The notes: generated from the sequence alone by a model not told the origin. 64,000 nucleotides of DNA from Acidimicrobiales bacterium (GCA_041394265.1 JAWKIO010000005.1:2232001-2296000), one strand, 5' to 3'; positions 16,619 through 24,858 are shown, counted from the stretch's first letter. Numbers and translations: made by a program.

Positions 16619-17815
16619 ATGGCCACGTCATCAGAAGGTTCCTACATCGTTGCCGGGGCACGAACCCCGATCGGCAAGCTGAGCGGCTCGCTCGCCGGCT
16701 TCCCCGGCACCGAACTCGGCGGCTTCGCCATCGCCGCGGCGCTCGAGCGGGCCGGGATCAGCGGCGACGATGTCGACTACGTCTACATGGGCCAGGTGCT
16801 CCAGGCCGGTGCCGGGCAGATCACCGCCCGTCAGGCGGCGGTCAACGGGGGGATCCCCATGACCGTGCCGTCGTCCACCATCAACAAGGTGTGTCTTTCC
16901 GGCCTCAACACGATCTTCCTCGGGCACCAGTTGATCCAGGCTGGGCTGGCCGACGTGGTCGTTGCCGGCGGCATGGAGTCCATGACCAACGCTCCCTACC
17001 TGCTCCCGGGTGCCCGGGCCGGGTATCGAGCGGGCGACAAGACCGTGGTCGACTCCATGATGTTCGACGGTCTGTTCTGCTCCTTCGATGTCTGCGCAAT
17101 GGGTGCGGGCACCGAGAAGTACGCCGCGTCGGCGGGATTGAGCCGAGAATCCCAGGACGCGTTCTCGGCCCAGTCGCACGCTCGTGCGGCCGCCGCCATC
17201 AAGAACGGGCTCTTCGATGACGAAATCGTGACGGTCGAGGTGCCCCAGCGTCGCGGCGACCCGTTGACGGTCTCGGTCGACGAAGGGGTACGCGTCGACA
17301 CCACCGCCGAAAGCCTGGCCGGTCTCCGGCCTGCCTTCGACGCGTCGGGCAACATCACCGCAGGCAACGCCTCACAGATCTCCGACGGGGCCTCCGCCGT
17401 GGTCATGATGAGCAAGGCCAAGGCCGAGTCGGTCGGGGTCACCCCGTTGGGCGAAGTCGTTGGTTACGGCCAGATCGCCGGACCCGACACCTCACTGTTG
17501 ACCCAACCGTCTCGCGCCATCGTCGATGCGCTCGAGCGGTCGTCGCTCACCCTCTCCGACCTGGGACTCTTCGAGCTGAACGAGGCATTCGCCGCGGTCG
17601 GCCTTGCCGCCATGGCCGATCTTGGCATCAGCGACGACGTGGTCAACGTCAACGGCGGAGCGATCGCCCTGGGGCACCCGATTGGGGCCTCCGGCAACCG
17701 TTTGGCACTCACGTTGTTGCACGAAATGCGGCGATCCGATGTCGACTACGGCGCTGCCGCCCTGTGCGGCGGTGGCGGGCAGGGCGATGCCGTGCTCCTA
17801 AAGAGCGTCAAATAA
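16619..17815 (+). CDS. Acetyl-CoA C-acetyltransferase (thiolase)
   Basis: 398 residues. It condenses two acetyl-CoA to acetoacetyl-CoA or cleaves the reverse way. Catalytic residues: Cys92 (NKVCLSG), His353 (GHPIGASG) and Cys383 (CGGGGQG). Family signatures ARTPIGKL, GGMESMTNAPYLL and NVNGGAIALGHPIGASG are intact. ATG 16619 is fixed by the Shine-Dalgarno. Together with ccr and mce in the window it could feed acetyl-CoA into the ethylmalonyl-CoA pathway. A beta-oxidation role is equally possible. Confidence 0.93.
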   Translation: MATSSEGSYIVAGARTPIGKLSGSLAGFPGTELGGFAIAAALERAGISGDDVDYVYMGQVLQAGAGQITARQAAVNGGIPMTVPSSTINKVCLSGLNTIFLGHQLIQAGLADVVVAGGMESMTNAPYLLPGARAGYRAGDKTVVDSMMFDGLFCSFDVCAMGAGTEKYAASAGLSRESQDAFSAQSHARAAAAIKNGLFDDEIVTVEVPQRRGDPLTVSVDEGVRVDTTAESLAGLRPAFDASGNITAGNASQISDGASAVVMMSKAKAESVGVTPLGEVVGYGQIAGPDTSLLTQPSRAIVDALERSSLTLSDLGLFELNEAFAAVGLAAMADLGISDDVVNVNGGAIALGHPIGASGNRLALTLLHEMRRSDVDYGAAALCGGGGQGDAVLLKSVK

Positions 17816-18104
17816 CGTTGATGTAATCAAAAAGGCACCCCGAGTTGGGTAAAGATACCCACACCGTGCACTTGTCACAGAAGCGTCAATGTCGTAACGT
17901 AACCGACATAAGACGTTCGGCGACCTTCTCAGGTCGAAGTGGTCAGGCCGCCGAATCTGAAGACTCCCGGGTCGGTGATCCTCTCCCCGCCGACCCGGTT
18001 GTCGCGTCTGGAGCCAGATGCCACCCAGACGGCAGCCGTGTGACGGCACGCGTCGGCCCGATCGACGCAGCACTCGCCAGCTCGCCGCTTCGTCGAATCG
18101 GGGG
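17816..18104. other. Convergent intergenic region, no gene seen
   Basis: A 289-bp space between the thiolase stop (plus) and recR stop (minus). The first 120 bp are notably AT-richer than the surroundings, with a small hairpin TGGGTA-AAGA-TACCCA (17846-17861). The remainder holds the terminator-like hairpin annotated separately. I find no convincing ORF or RNA gene, though the AT-rich part looks promoter-like and has no gene downstream of it on either strand. Confidence 0.5.
17967..17998. terminator. Bidirectional hairpin between thiolase and recR
   Basis: CCGGGTCGG (17967-17975) pairs with CCGACCCGG (17990-17998), a 9-bp GC stem with 14-nt loop. It sits between convergent genes, so it can serve both strands. 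Confidence 0.5.
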
Positions 18105-18710
18105 TCAGGCGAAGGTGCGACGACCCTCGAGCGCACGTCCGAGCGTGAGCTCATCGGCATATTCGAGGTCGCCGCCCACCGGCAATCCCGAAGCGAGACG
18201 CGTGACCGTGATCTCGAACGGGGCGAGGATCTTGGTGGCGATGAAGCCGGCGGTGGTTTCGCCCTCGATGTTCGGGTTCATGCAGAGGATCACTTCGGTG
18301 ATGTCCTCGGTGGCGACCCGCAGCGCCAGTTCCTTGATCTTGAGTTGGTCGGGCCCGATGCCCTCGAGCATGTTGATGCAGCCCTGGAGCACGTGATAGC
18401 GGCCGTTGAAGGCGCCGGTCTTCTCGACGGCCGCAATGTCCTTCGGTTCCTCGACCACACACAGGACGTGCTGATCCCGTCGAGTGTCGGCGCAGATTTC
18501 GCAGTGCTCGCCCTCGGCCACGTTGAAGCAGCGGTCACAGAACGAGACCAGTTCCTTCATGTCGTTGATGGCGTCCGACAGGCGGCGGGCATCGATCGGA
18601 TCGACCTTCAGGAGATGGAAGGCGATGCGCTGGGCCGACTTGGGCCCGATGCCGGGCAGCCGGCCGAGCTCGTCGATGAGGACTTCGACGGGGCGGGCGT
18701 AGACGCTCAC
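18105..18710 (-). CDS. recR: Recombination mediator RecR
   Basis: 201 residues. It acts with RecO (and RecF) to load RecA on gapped DNA. Helix-hairpin-helix near the N-terminus (LIDELGRLPGIGPKSAQRIAFHLL), a four-Cys zinc motif (CDRCFNVAEGEHCEIC) and a Toprim domain (VLCVVEEPKDIAAVEKTGAFNGRYHVL) followed by the GLPVGGDLEYADELTLGRALEGR C-terminus. GTG 18710 overlaps the ybaB stop by 4 bp, and the order dnaX-ybaB-recR (minus) is the classic replication/repair operon. Confidence 0.96.
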   Translation of the reverse strand: MSVYARPVEVLIDELGRLPGIGPKSAQRIAFHLLKVDPIDARRLSDAINDMKELVSFCDRCFNVAEGEHCEICADTRRDQHVLCVVEEPKDIAAVEKTGAFNGRYHVLQGCINMLEGIGPDQLKIKELALRVATEDITEVILCMNPNIEGETTAGFIATKILAPFEITVTRLASGLPVGGDLEYADELTLGRALEGRRTFA

Positions 18711-19054
18711 GATCCCCCGAGCAGCCCACCGAGATCGAGACCGCCGAGATCGATGCCGCCCATCGCCTCCTGCTGGAGGTCGGCCACCTGACTGGTGGCG
18801 TTGTGGAGGGCGGCGAGGACGAGCTCCTCGAGGAGTTCCACATCGTCGGGGTCGACCACGTCGGGAGCGATCGACACGCTCACGAACTGGCCGCCGCCGG
18901 TCATTTCGATCGACACCTTGCCGCCACCGGCGGTGCCGGTGACCACCTGGGCGGCCTGGGCCTCTTGGGCGGCGACCATCTGCTCCTGCATGGCCTGCGC
19001 CTGCTGCAGCAGGGCTCCGAAATCGAGGCCTGCGGGTTCGACCGAATCGCTCAT
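18707..19054 (-). CDS. YbaB/EbfC-family nucleoid-associated protein
   Basis: 115 residues. It binds DNA as a dimer. The core is helical with a central beta sheet: LLQQAQAMQEQMVAAQEAQAAQ, then VTGTAGGGKVSIEMTGGGQFVSVSIAPDVV, LLEELVLAALHNATSQVADLQQEAMGG. A Gly/Leu/Asp tail closes it. The start ATG 19054 (MSDSVEP) gives family length. It overlaps recR and is the middle gene of the dnaX-ybaB-recR set, 109 bp after dnaX. Confidence 0.92.
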   Translation of the reverse strand: MSDSVEPAGLDFGALLQQAQAMQEQMVAAQEAQAAQVVTGTAGGGKVSIEMTGGGQFVSVSIAPDVVDPDDVELLEELVLAALHNATSQVADLQQEAMGGIDLGGLDLGGLLGGS

Positions 19055-19163
19055 GGGACGCTCCTGGGGAAGGCGAAACCCCAATCGTAGTGAGCGCGAT
19101 GGCGCGCGGCGTCACGCGGTGCCGGTTTCTCCGCCTCGACCCGACGGATCGCCGCGGAGGTGG

Positions 19164-21098
19164 TCAGAGCGGGCTGTCGAACGACTCGATCACCTGGGAG
19201 CCAGGGAACGCCTGGGTGAGGCGCTCGATACCGGACCCTGCGATGTTGGTGGCCGTTTCCAGCTCGTTGATGTCGCCGATGTCTTCGTCATCGATCTCGG
19301 GGGTTGGGGGCGGGGCCGCTGCCGGCTGGTCAGCCGCCGGTGGCCTCACCGCTTTTGGGGCGTTGTCGTCGACCTCGATGATGACGGTGACCGCACGACC
19401 GAAGTGCTGGAGCAGCGCGGTCTCGATCTCGGGGCGGACGTCTTCGCAACGCGGGAGGTAGTAGTTGTTGGGCACGGCGAACGTGGCCGTGCCGGCACCG
19501 TCGTCGGCGGCGGTCGGCGAGGCGGCGGCAAAGCGGACCCGAGCTCGTTGGGACACCGAGTCGAGCAGGCCGGCGTCGAGTGCCGCGGTCAGGGTGCCGA
19601 TGGAGAACGGCTTGGTGGTACCACTCGGCGCTGCCGCCGCCGGGGTTGGTGCCGGCGGGGGAGCGGGTGTCGGTGCGGCGGCTGGAGGGGTTGCCGCTGG
19701 TGCCGGGGTCGCCGTGGCGTCCGATGGCGAGGCGGGGGCTGACGCAGCCGACGCGTTGAGGGTTTCGGCCAGGTTGGCCCGAGCGAGGTCGGCCGGGCCT
19801 CCTGATGCCGGCGGCGAGGTGGGGGCCGGTGCCGAGCGACGGGCGGGTGGTGGCGGAGCACCCGACGGCGGGGGCGGTGCGGCGGGGGTGGCGGATCGGG
19901 TTGCCGCTGGTGCCTCGGGGACCGGGGCGGTCGGTGCAGGTTGGGGTGCAGGACCGGAGGGCGCTGTGCTGGGCGCCGCCGCGACTCCACCGGCAGCGAG
20001 CGCGGCGATCTGGGCTTCGAGTTGTTCGATGCGCTGGAGGAGGCCGGCGGTGTCGGCGCCGTCTCGGCGCGAGAGGCGAAGGAGTGCGACCTCGAGCGGG
20101 ACCCGCTGGTCGGGTGCCTGTCGCATGTCGACGAGCGCCTGCCCGAGCATCTCGAGCGAGCGGGTGATGGTGGCCGGGCCGAGCTTGTCGGCCAGCTCGG
20201 TCGACGCCTTCCGGGCGGTCTCGCTCAGCTGCGTGAGTGGCGCCCCCATCGATGCCAGGAAGGCATTGCGTAGGGTTTCCACCGTGGTCTCGCCGATGAT
20301 CCGTGGCTCGCGGCCGGCCTCGATGGCCCGCTCGACCGCCGCGATGGTGCCGGGTGCGTCGCCGTCGCCGATGGCGAGCGCCAGTTCGACCCCGATGTCG
20401 GATCCTTTGGGGACTCCGCCGGCGGCAGCGACGAGATCGAGGGCCGAGAGCGTGTCGCGAGCCGAGCCGCCGCCCTGTCGCAAGGCGTACTCGATGCCCT
20501 CTTCATCGATGTCGAGCCCGGCGTCGGCGATGACGTAGCGCAGGTGCTGATCGAGGTCGTCGCCGGGCAGCAGGTTGAACTCGAAGTGTTGGGTACGACT
20601 CCGGATCGTGGGCACGACCTTGTGCGGCTCGGTGGTGGCGAGCACGAACACGACATGCTCGGGTGGCTCTTCGAGGGTCTTCAGGAGTGCGTTCTCGGCC
20701 CCGGACGTGAGCATGTGCACCTCGTCGAGGATGTACACCTTTGTTCGCCCCGGTGAGCCGAGTGCCACCTTGCCGATCAGCTCCCGGATGTCGTCGACCT
20801 TGTTGTTCGACGCGGCGTCGAGTTCGTGGAGGTCGAACGAGGTGCCGTTCTGGATGTCGACGCAACTCTTGCAGACACCGCAAGGCTCGCCGTCGGTGAG
20901 GTTCTCGCAGTTCAGCGCCTTGGCGAGCACACGGGCGGTGCTGGTCTTGCCGGTGCCACGGGGACCGCTGAAGAGATAGGCATGGCTGTGCCGCCCCTCG
21001 GCGACCGCCGTCTGTAGGGCCTTCGTGACATGGGACTGGCCCTTGATCTCGGCGAAGTTCTGCGACCGGTAGCGGCGGTAGAGGGACTGATAGGCCAC
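19164..21098 (-). CDS. dnaX: DNA polymerase III gamma/tau subunit
   Basis: 644 residues. This clamp-loader ATPase loads the sliding clamp and tethers the polymerase. Walker A is SGPRGTGKTS (44-53), zinc ligands are Cys64, Cys73, Cys76, Cys79, Walker B is ILDEVHML, sensor region ATTEPHKVVPTI, and RDTLSALD follows. Residues about 365-500 are an extreme Pro/Ala linker. The C-terminal 140 residues form the tau-like polymerase-binding domain. No slippery A-run is apparent, so only the full-length form is expected. It is divergent from tRNA-Ser, with the SRP RNA upstream on the same strand. Confidence 0.95.
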   Translation of the reverse strand: MAYQSLYRRYRSQNFAEIKGQSHVTKALQTAVAEGRHSHAYLFSGPRGTGKTSTARVLAKALNCENLTDGEPCGVCKSCVDIQNGTSFDLHELDAASNNKVDDIRELIGKVALGSPGRTKVYILDEVHMLTSGAENALLKTLEEPPEHVVFVLATTEPHKVVPTIRSRTQHFEFNLLPGDDLDQHLRYVIADAGLDIDEEGIEYALRQGGGSARDTLSALDLVAAAGGVPKGSDIGVELALAIGDGDAPGTIAAVERAIEAGREPRIIGETTVETLRNAFLASMGAPLTQLSETARKASTELADKLGPATITRSLEMLGQALVDMRQAPDQRVPLEVALLRLSRRDGADTAGLLQRIEQLEAQIAALAAGGVAAAPSTAPSGPAPQPAPTAPVPEAPAATRSATPAAPPPPSGAPPPPARRSAPAPTSPPASGGPADLARANLAETLNASAASAPASPSDATATPAPAATPPAAAPTPAPPPAPTPAAAAPSGTTKPFSIGTLTAALDAGLLDSVSQRARVRFAAASPTAADDGAGTATFAVPNNYYLPRCEDVRPEIETALLQHFGRAVTVIIEVDDNAPKAVRPPAADQPAAAPPPTPEIDDEDIGDINELETATNIAGSGIERLTQAFPGSQVIESFDSPL

Positions 21099-21216
21099 GA
21101 TTCGAGCCTACCGGTGAGCACCGACAGACCCGGGCGGCGGTGTCTCGAGCGACCGCCGGCGGGGTGCAACCTCGACACGGGCGGTGCCCAAAACGGCGAA
21201 CCACCTGCTCTCGCAA

Positions 21217-21322
21217 GTGACGGCCAGACGATCTGCGGCGCACCGAACGTTCCGCTGAGAGCTGCTGCCTTCCGGCCCTGACTCGGTTCACGGCGTTCGG
21301 TCGCACAGGGTCCGACCGTCAC
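21217..21322 (-). ncRNA. ffs: Signal recognition particle RNA (4.5S, small bacterial type)
   Basis: On the minus strand the universally conserved domain IV is plain: GAACCGAGTCAGGGCCGG followed by AAGGCAGCAGCTCTCAG, which carries the Ffh-binding GUCAGG/GGAAGGCAGCAGC pattern. Flanking helices close it: CCGAACG with CGTTCGG, and GTGACGGTC (complement of 21314-21322) with GGCCGTCAC (complement of 21217-21225). This gives a molecule of about 106 nt. A further pair CCACCTGC/GCAGGTGG at 21331-21338 and 21201-21208 may extend the primary transcript. Its place upstream of dnaX and beside tRNA-Ser is common in actinobacteria. Exact ends are estimated. Confidence 0.88.
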
Positions 21323-21390
21323 CTGCCAAAGCAGGTGGAACGTCCGCTAGCCTATCGGATTCGTGGTCAGGTCAACCTGGGCACCCAACT

Positions 21391-21478
21391 GGAGGAGTGC
21401 GAGAGCGGCCGAATCGGCACGCTTGGAAAGCGTGTGAAGGGCAACCTTCCGTGGGTTCAAATCCCACCTCCTCCGCCA
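21391..21478 (+). tRNA. tRNA-Ser(GGA)
   Basis: 88 nt with encoded CCA. Acceptor GGAGGAG (21391-21397) pairs with CTCCTCC (21468-21474); discriminator G then CCA. Anticodon loop TTGGAAA gives GGA (reads UCC/UCU). A long variable arm (GTGAAGGGCAACCTTCC) marks the Ser class. The T-arm is GTGGG-TTCAAAT-CCCAC. Confidence 0.96.
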
Positions 21479-21489
21479 ACGACGCGAAC

Positions 21490-21516
21490 CGAGCCGGTGC
21501 CAGTGGCACCGGCTCG
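21490..21516. terminator. 12-bp hairpin after tRNA-Ser(GGA)
   Basis: CGAGCCGGTGCC-AGT-GGCACCGGCTCG is a perfect 12-bp stem with 3-nt loop, followed on the plus strand by CTTCGTTCC. It ends the tRNA transcript and may also end the convergent MFS gene, whose stop is at 21529. Confidence 0.8.
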
Positions 21517-21528
21517 CTTCGTTCCCGC

Positions 21529-22773
21529 TCACGATCCCGCGTGGGCGATGAGGTCGAGTTGGCGCCAGATCGTGGTCAGGATGGCGACCGAGCCGGCGAA
21601 GGCGAACCAGAAGGGTCCGGTCACGCCCCACCGCCCGGCGATCAGGCCGCCGACGACGGCGCCGATGACGAGGCCGCTGTAGACGCCCGTCAGGTACACG
21701 CTGGTCACCCGGCCCTGGAAGGCGGGAGGGACCGCCCGCTGACGCACCGTCGTGGCCACCGTTCCCCAGACGGCCTCGTGCGCGCCGAACACGAAGAAGA
21801 TCGGGAGTGCGACCCATGGGCTGGTCGTCATCGCCAGCCCGAAGTGCGTGAACGTTTCGATCAGCAGACCGATCCGCATGATGTTGCCGAGTGAGAGATG
21901 GCGTTCCAGTCGGGGGTAGATCGTGGTCCCGAGCAGGCCGCCGACGGCGCCGACGGTGGTGAGGAGGCCGAAACCGATCTCGCCCAGGCCGAGCCGCTCG
22001 AGCGCGTATAGCACGAGGATCGACCACGCCGCCCCGAAGGTGACGTTGAACGTGATGATCGTGAGCGTGAGTGTCCGGATCGGCGGATGCCGCCAAAGCC
22101 AACGGACACCTTCGACGATCTCGGTGCGCACGCTGCTGCCCGCACCTTCTCCGTCCGACATGACGGTCGGTGACGCGATGGTCGGCGCGGCGATGGTGAG
22201 GACCAGCGCGGCACCGGCGAGAACGGCCACGATCTGGGCGACGAACGGCACCACCATGCCGAGGGTGAACAGGACGGCGCCCAAGGGTGGGCCGATCAGC
22301 CGATTGATCGTGATGTGCCCGAACATGAGCCGGGCGTTGGCGACCCCGATGTCGTCGGACTCGACCAGCATCGGAAGGAGAGACGACGCCGACGTGTCGA
22401 CGAACGACTCGGCTGCCCCCAGCAGGAACAGGGCGATGAGCACCACCCAGACGCTCTCGGTCGACGTCACGATGAACACGCTCAGGACGCCGAGCACCAG
22501 TGCCCGGGCGAGGTTGGCGGTGGCGATCAGCCGTTTCCGGTCGAGCCGATCGGCGAGCACGCCGGCGTACAGCCCGACCAGCAGGTTCGGCAGCCAGGCC
22601 ATCGCGGCGGAGGCTGCAATCAGCGTCGGGTTGCGGGTCTGCGACGCAACGAGCAAGGGCCCGGCCGCAAGGGCGACGCCATCGCTCAGGTTCGTGACCC
22701 ACGATGAGGCCAGCATCTGGCGGTAGTCGGACCCCAGACGGTCCGGCGCGATCATCGACACGATCCGGGCCAC
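21529..22773 (-). CDS. MFS transporter (EntS/MFS_3-like exporter)
   Basis: 414 residues with about 12 hydrophobic segments. The loop 2-3 signature GVLADRLDRKRLI is the MFS motif A form (GxLADRxGRKxxl). The N-terminus YRQMLASSWVTNLSDGVALAAGPLLV and the overall layout resemble enterobactin-exporter-type MFS proteins that export siderophores or drugs. There is no substrate clue: neighbours are a tRNA and tadA. The ATG at 22773 is used; 111 bp separates it from the divergent tadA start. Confidence 0.85.
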   Translation of the reverse strand: MARIVSMIAPDRLGSDYRQMLASSWVTNLSDGVALAAGPLLVASQTRNPTLIAASAAMAWLPNLLVGLYAGVLADRLDRKRLIATANLARALVLGVLSVFIVTSTESVWVVLIALFLLGAAESFVDTSASSLLPMLVESDDIGVANARLMFGHITINRLIGPPLGAVLFTLGMVVPFVAQIVAVLAGAALVLTIAAPTIASPTVMSDGEGAGSSVRTEIVEGVRWLWRHPPIRTLTLTIITFNVTFGAAWSILVLYALERLGLGEIGFGLLTTVGAVGGLLGTTIYPRLERHLSLGNIMRIGLLIETFTHFGLAMTTSPWVALPIFFVFGAHEAVWGTVATTVRQRAVPPAFQGRVTSVYLTGVYSGLVIGAVVGGLIAGRWGVTGPFWFAFAGSVAILTTIWRQLDLIAHAGS

Positions 22774-22872
22774 CGCTGGACGCTATCGCCCGAGTGTGCA
22801 GGCGATCGCCCGGGCGTGCACACGATCGCCTGAGCCCGGTGCGCGCTCGTGCGTACCGGACAGGTTCACCAC

Positions 22873-22884
22873 TACATTGCGGCC
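22873..22884 (+). promoter_or_regulatory. Leaderless -10 element of tadA
   Basis: TACATT (22873-22878) followed by GCGGCC and then GTG 22885. The identical 6-nt GCGGCC spacer occurs before the starts at 46091 and 52787, which supports the start choice. Confidence 0.5.
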
Positions 22885-23424
22885 GTGACCGAACCGATGT
22901 CCGATGCTGTACCTCCCGCCGGCGCCCCGACCGACGAGGTGCCGGCATCGCAGGCCGCCACCTGGTTCGGCGTGACCGACGAGCACGAGCGTGTGATGCG
23001 TCTGGCCATGGCCGAGGCAGCGCGAGCCCTCGAACATGGCGACGTGCCAGTGGGTGCCCTCGTGTTCCAAGGGGAGGCGCTGATCAGCTCCCGACACAAC
23101 GAGCGTGAACTCACCGGTGATCCGACCGCGCACGCCGAGGTGTTGGCGCTGCGCGACGCGGCGGAACGACTCGGCCGCTGGCGGCTCGATGACTGCACGC
23201 TGGTCGTCACACTCGAACCGTGCCTGATGTGCGCTGGTGCGCTCCTGAACGCCCGGGTGGCGTCCGTGATCTACGGCGCCGCCGACATGAAGGCCGGGGC
23301 CTGTCTCAGCCTCTACAACGTCGGCGACGACCCGAGGCTCAACCACCGCATCGACATCGTGCCCGGCGTCCTCGAGGCCGAGTGCGCCGAACTACTCACG
23401 TCGTTCTTCGCCCCCCACCGCTGA
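22885..23424 (+). CDS. tadA: tRNA-specific adenosine deaminase
   Basis: 179 residues. It converts the wobble adenosine (A34) of tRNA-Arg(ACG) to inosine. The cytidine-deaminase-fold zinc site is complete: His83-Ala-Glu85 (TAHAEVLALR, proton-shuttling Glu) and PCLMC with Cys113 and Cys116. DVPVGALV and the NERE / DPTAHAE region match TadA rather than other deaminases. A 35-residue N-terminal extension precedes the usual start, so a later ATG (Met5 in this numbering) is possible; the leaderless -10 favours GTG 22885. Confidence 0.9.
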   Translation: MTEPMSDAVPPAGAPTDEVPASQAATWFGVTDEHERVMRLAMAEAARALEHGDVPVGALVFQGEALISSRHNERELTGDPTAHAEVLALRDAAERLGRWRLDDCTLVVTLEPCLMCAGALLNARVASVIYGAADMKAGACLSLYNVGDDPRLNHRIDIVPGVLEAECAELLTSFFAPHR

Positions 23425-23463
23425 CCGGCCCCTGCACTCCCACCACCTCCCACCACCCCCCAG

Positions 23464-23512
23464 CAACTTTGGAGAGTTCATGCCGCTCAGAGGTGTCAAC
23501 TCCCCAAAGTTG
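23464..23512. repeat. Large imperfect inverted repeat after tadA
   Basis: CAACTTTGGAGAGTT (23464-23478) and AACTCCCCAAAGTTG (23498-23512) pair over 15 positions with one mismatch around a 19-nt loop. It could terminate tadA, but its AT-rich stem and long loop are unlike the GC hairpins elsewhere here. It may be a small repetitive element, possibly related to the adjacent IS. Confidence 0.55.
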
Positions 23513-23558
23513 CGTGGGTTTGGAGGCGGTGCGGGCTGGAGGACGCTCCTATGTCGTG

Positions 23559-24602
23559 TCAAGCGGTGTGATGTTCGAGCTGGCGGAAGAGCTGTCGCGT
23601 GACGTATCGCTTGAGGCAACGTTTGATCTCCCGATCGGTCTTGCCCTCGGCGCGGCGCCGCTCGACGTAGGCCCTGGTCTCGGGATCGACCCGCATGCGG
23701 GTAACGACGACGGTGTGGATGGCCTGGTTGAGACGGCGATCACCGGACCGATTCAGCCGATACCGGATCGTCATTCCCGACGAGGCTGGAATCGGAGCGG
23801 TGCCGGCAAGCATCGCGAACGCAGCGTCGGAGCGAACGCGGCCGGGATGTGACCAGGCGCAGAGCACGGTCGCCGCCACGATCGGGCCGACACCACAGTT
23901 GTCCAACAAGTCTGGGCGCCAGGCGCGGACGAGGTGAAGGATCGCTCGTTCATGCTCCCGGGCTTCCTCAGCAAGGTTGATCGCCCGGCGGGCGAGACAA
24001 CGCAACACGAGTGCGGTCTCACGTGTCGCCACGTCCCAGCGTGGATCCACACGAAGACGGGAACAGATCTTGAGCATCTCCGCCGTGGTCTTGCCCCGAA
24101 GCTTCGACCGGAGCTGCTCGGGAGCGACAACGACGAGCCCGTGGATCTGGCGTTGAGTATCGGTGCTGCTATCGACAGCGAGGCGGCGGGCAGCCAGCCG
24201 AACTGCGAGCGCTTGGCGTTCCCCGTCAGAGCGAGGCTCGCTCAGGTGCTCACGGCTGAGTGCTTCACGAGCAGCACGAACGGCGTCGATCGGGTCGGAC
24301 TTCGCTCCGTGGCGACGGTTGGCTCGTTTCGGTCGATCGAGTTCGACCACCCATTCACCGCGCTCGGCCAGGCAACGGGCGAGACCGGCGCCATATCCGT
24401 TCGCACCTTCGATCGCCCAGACCCGCAGGCCACCGTGATTCCCAGCGAACTCGAGCAGTGCCTGATGGCCACCGAGATCGGTGCAGGCGGTCATGCTGTC
24501 GATCACGGCGCCGGTCGATGCCGCAACGACAGCGGCGGTGTTGGTGTGTTTGTGGGTGTCGACTCCGATGACGACGTCGACGACTTCTGCCAGCATGGTC
24601 AC
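23559..24602 (-). CDS. IS110-family transposase (DEDD recombinase)
   Basis: 347 residues, full length and uninterrupted. The N-terminal RuvC-like DEDD domain shows VIGVDTHKHTNTAAVV (Asp15), AIEGANGYG and AKSDPIDAVRAA. The C-terminal Tnp_20 domain has NCGVGPIVAATVL and ASSGMTIRYRLNRSGDRRLNQAIH, with the Ser-rich catalytic segment. This pattern is diagnostic for IS110-type recombinases. The GTG start at 24602 is preceded by AAAGGAG, 7 nt away. The intact frame suggests the element may still be active. Confidence 0.93.
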   Translation of the reverse strand: MTMLAEVVDVVIGVDTHKHTNTAAVVAASTGAVIDSMTACTDLGGHQALLEFAGNHGGLRVWAIEGANGYGAGLARCLAERGEWVVELDRPKRANRRHGAKSDPIDAVRAAREALSREHLSEPRSDGERQALAVRLAARRLAVDSSTDTQRQIHGLVVVAPEQLRSKLRGKTTAEMLKICSRLRVDPRWDVATRETALVLRCLARRAINLAEEAREHERAILHLVRAWRPDLLDNCGVGPIVAATVLCAWSHPGRVRSDAAFAMLAGTAPIPASSGMTIRYRLNRSGDRRLNQAIHTVVVTRMRVDPETRAYVERRRAEGKTDREIKRCLKRYVTRQLFRQLEHHTA

Positions 24603-24858
24603 TGCGTTTCTCCTTTGAACGTGGAACGTGAGGTTCCGGTCCAGGGCGGAGATCGGCGGGACTGTGATGGGACACGCCAGGGATCAGCTGGCGGTCGAGC
24701 TCCTGATCAGGCCAGTCACTCCGGCCAGGGCCGGGGCCGATGACCGGATGCGGACATGTCCCCAACAAGACACTGCGGTCAGTCAGAATTCGAGTCACGC
24801 ACCAGGCCATCGACCACAGCACACCACGAGCGCGGTGGCCGCAGCTACAGACTCACAG
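24603..24858 (-). other. IS110 upstream non-coding end, candidate guide (bridge) RNA locus
   Basis: 256 bp upstream of the transposase without an ORF, rich in potential stems: palindrome CCTGATCAGG (24702-24711), CCGGCCAGGGCCGGGGCC (24721-24738) and CCAGGGATCAGCTGG (24677-24691). In characterised IS110-group elements the left-end non-coding sequence encodes a structured RNA whose loops pair with target and donor DNA. Position, size and structure fit, but the loops cannot be assigned without homologous elements. Confidence 0.4.

Larger units (their letters stand above)
23540..24858 (-). mobile_element. IS110-family insertion sequence (ends approximate)
   Basis: One transposase gene on the minus strand with about 20 bp of downstream and 256 bp of upstream non-coding sequence, set between convergent tadA and the alkD-like gene. 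IS110 elements lack long terminal inverted repeats and usually make no target duplication, so ends cannot be fixed by eye. The upstream side must end at or before 24858, because the neighbouring stop codon occupies 24859-24861. No host gene is broken. Confidence 0.75.

Noticed and set aside
14494..17853. Shared 10-mer GTTGGGTAAA (14494-14503 and 17844-17853), each followed by TCACAGAA
   Set aside because: Many 10-mers repeat by chance in 64 kb, and the second copy has no gene downstream; spacing also differs by 4 bp.
23540..24858. Genomic island or prophage around the IS
   Set aside because: Only one IS gene is present, flanked by intact chromosomal housekeeping genes, with no integrase, phage or plasmid genes.
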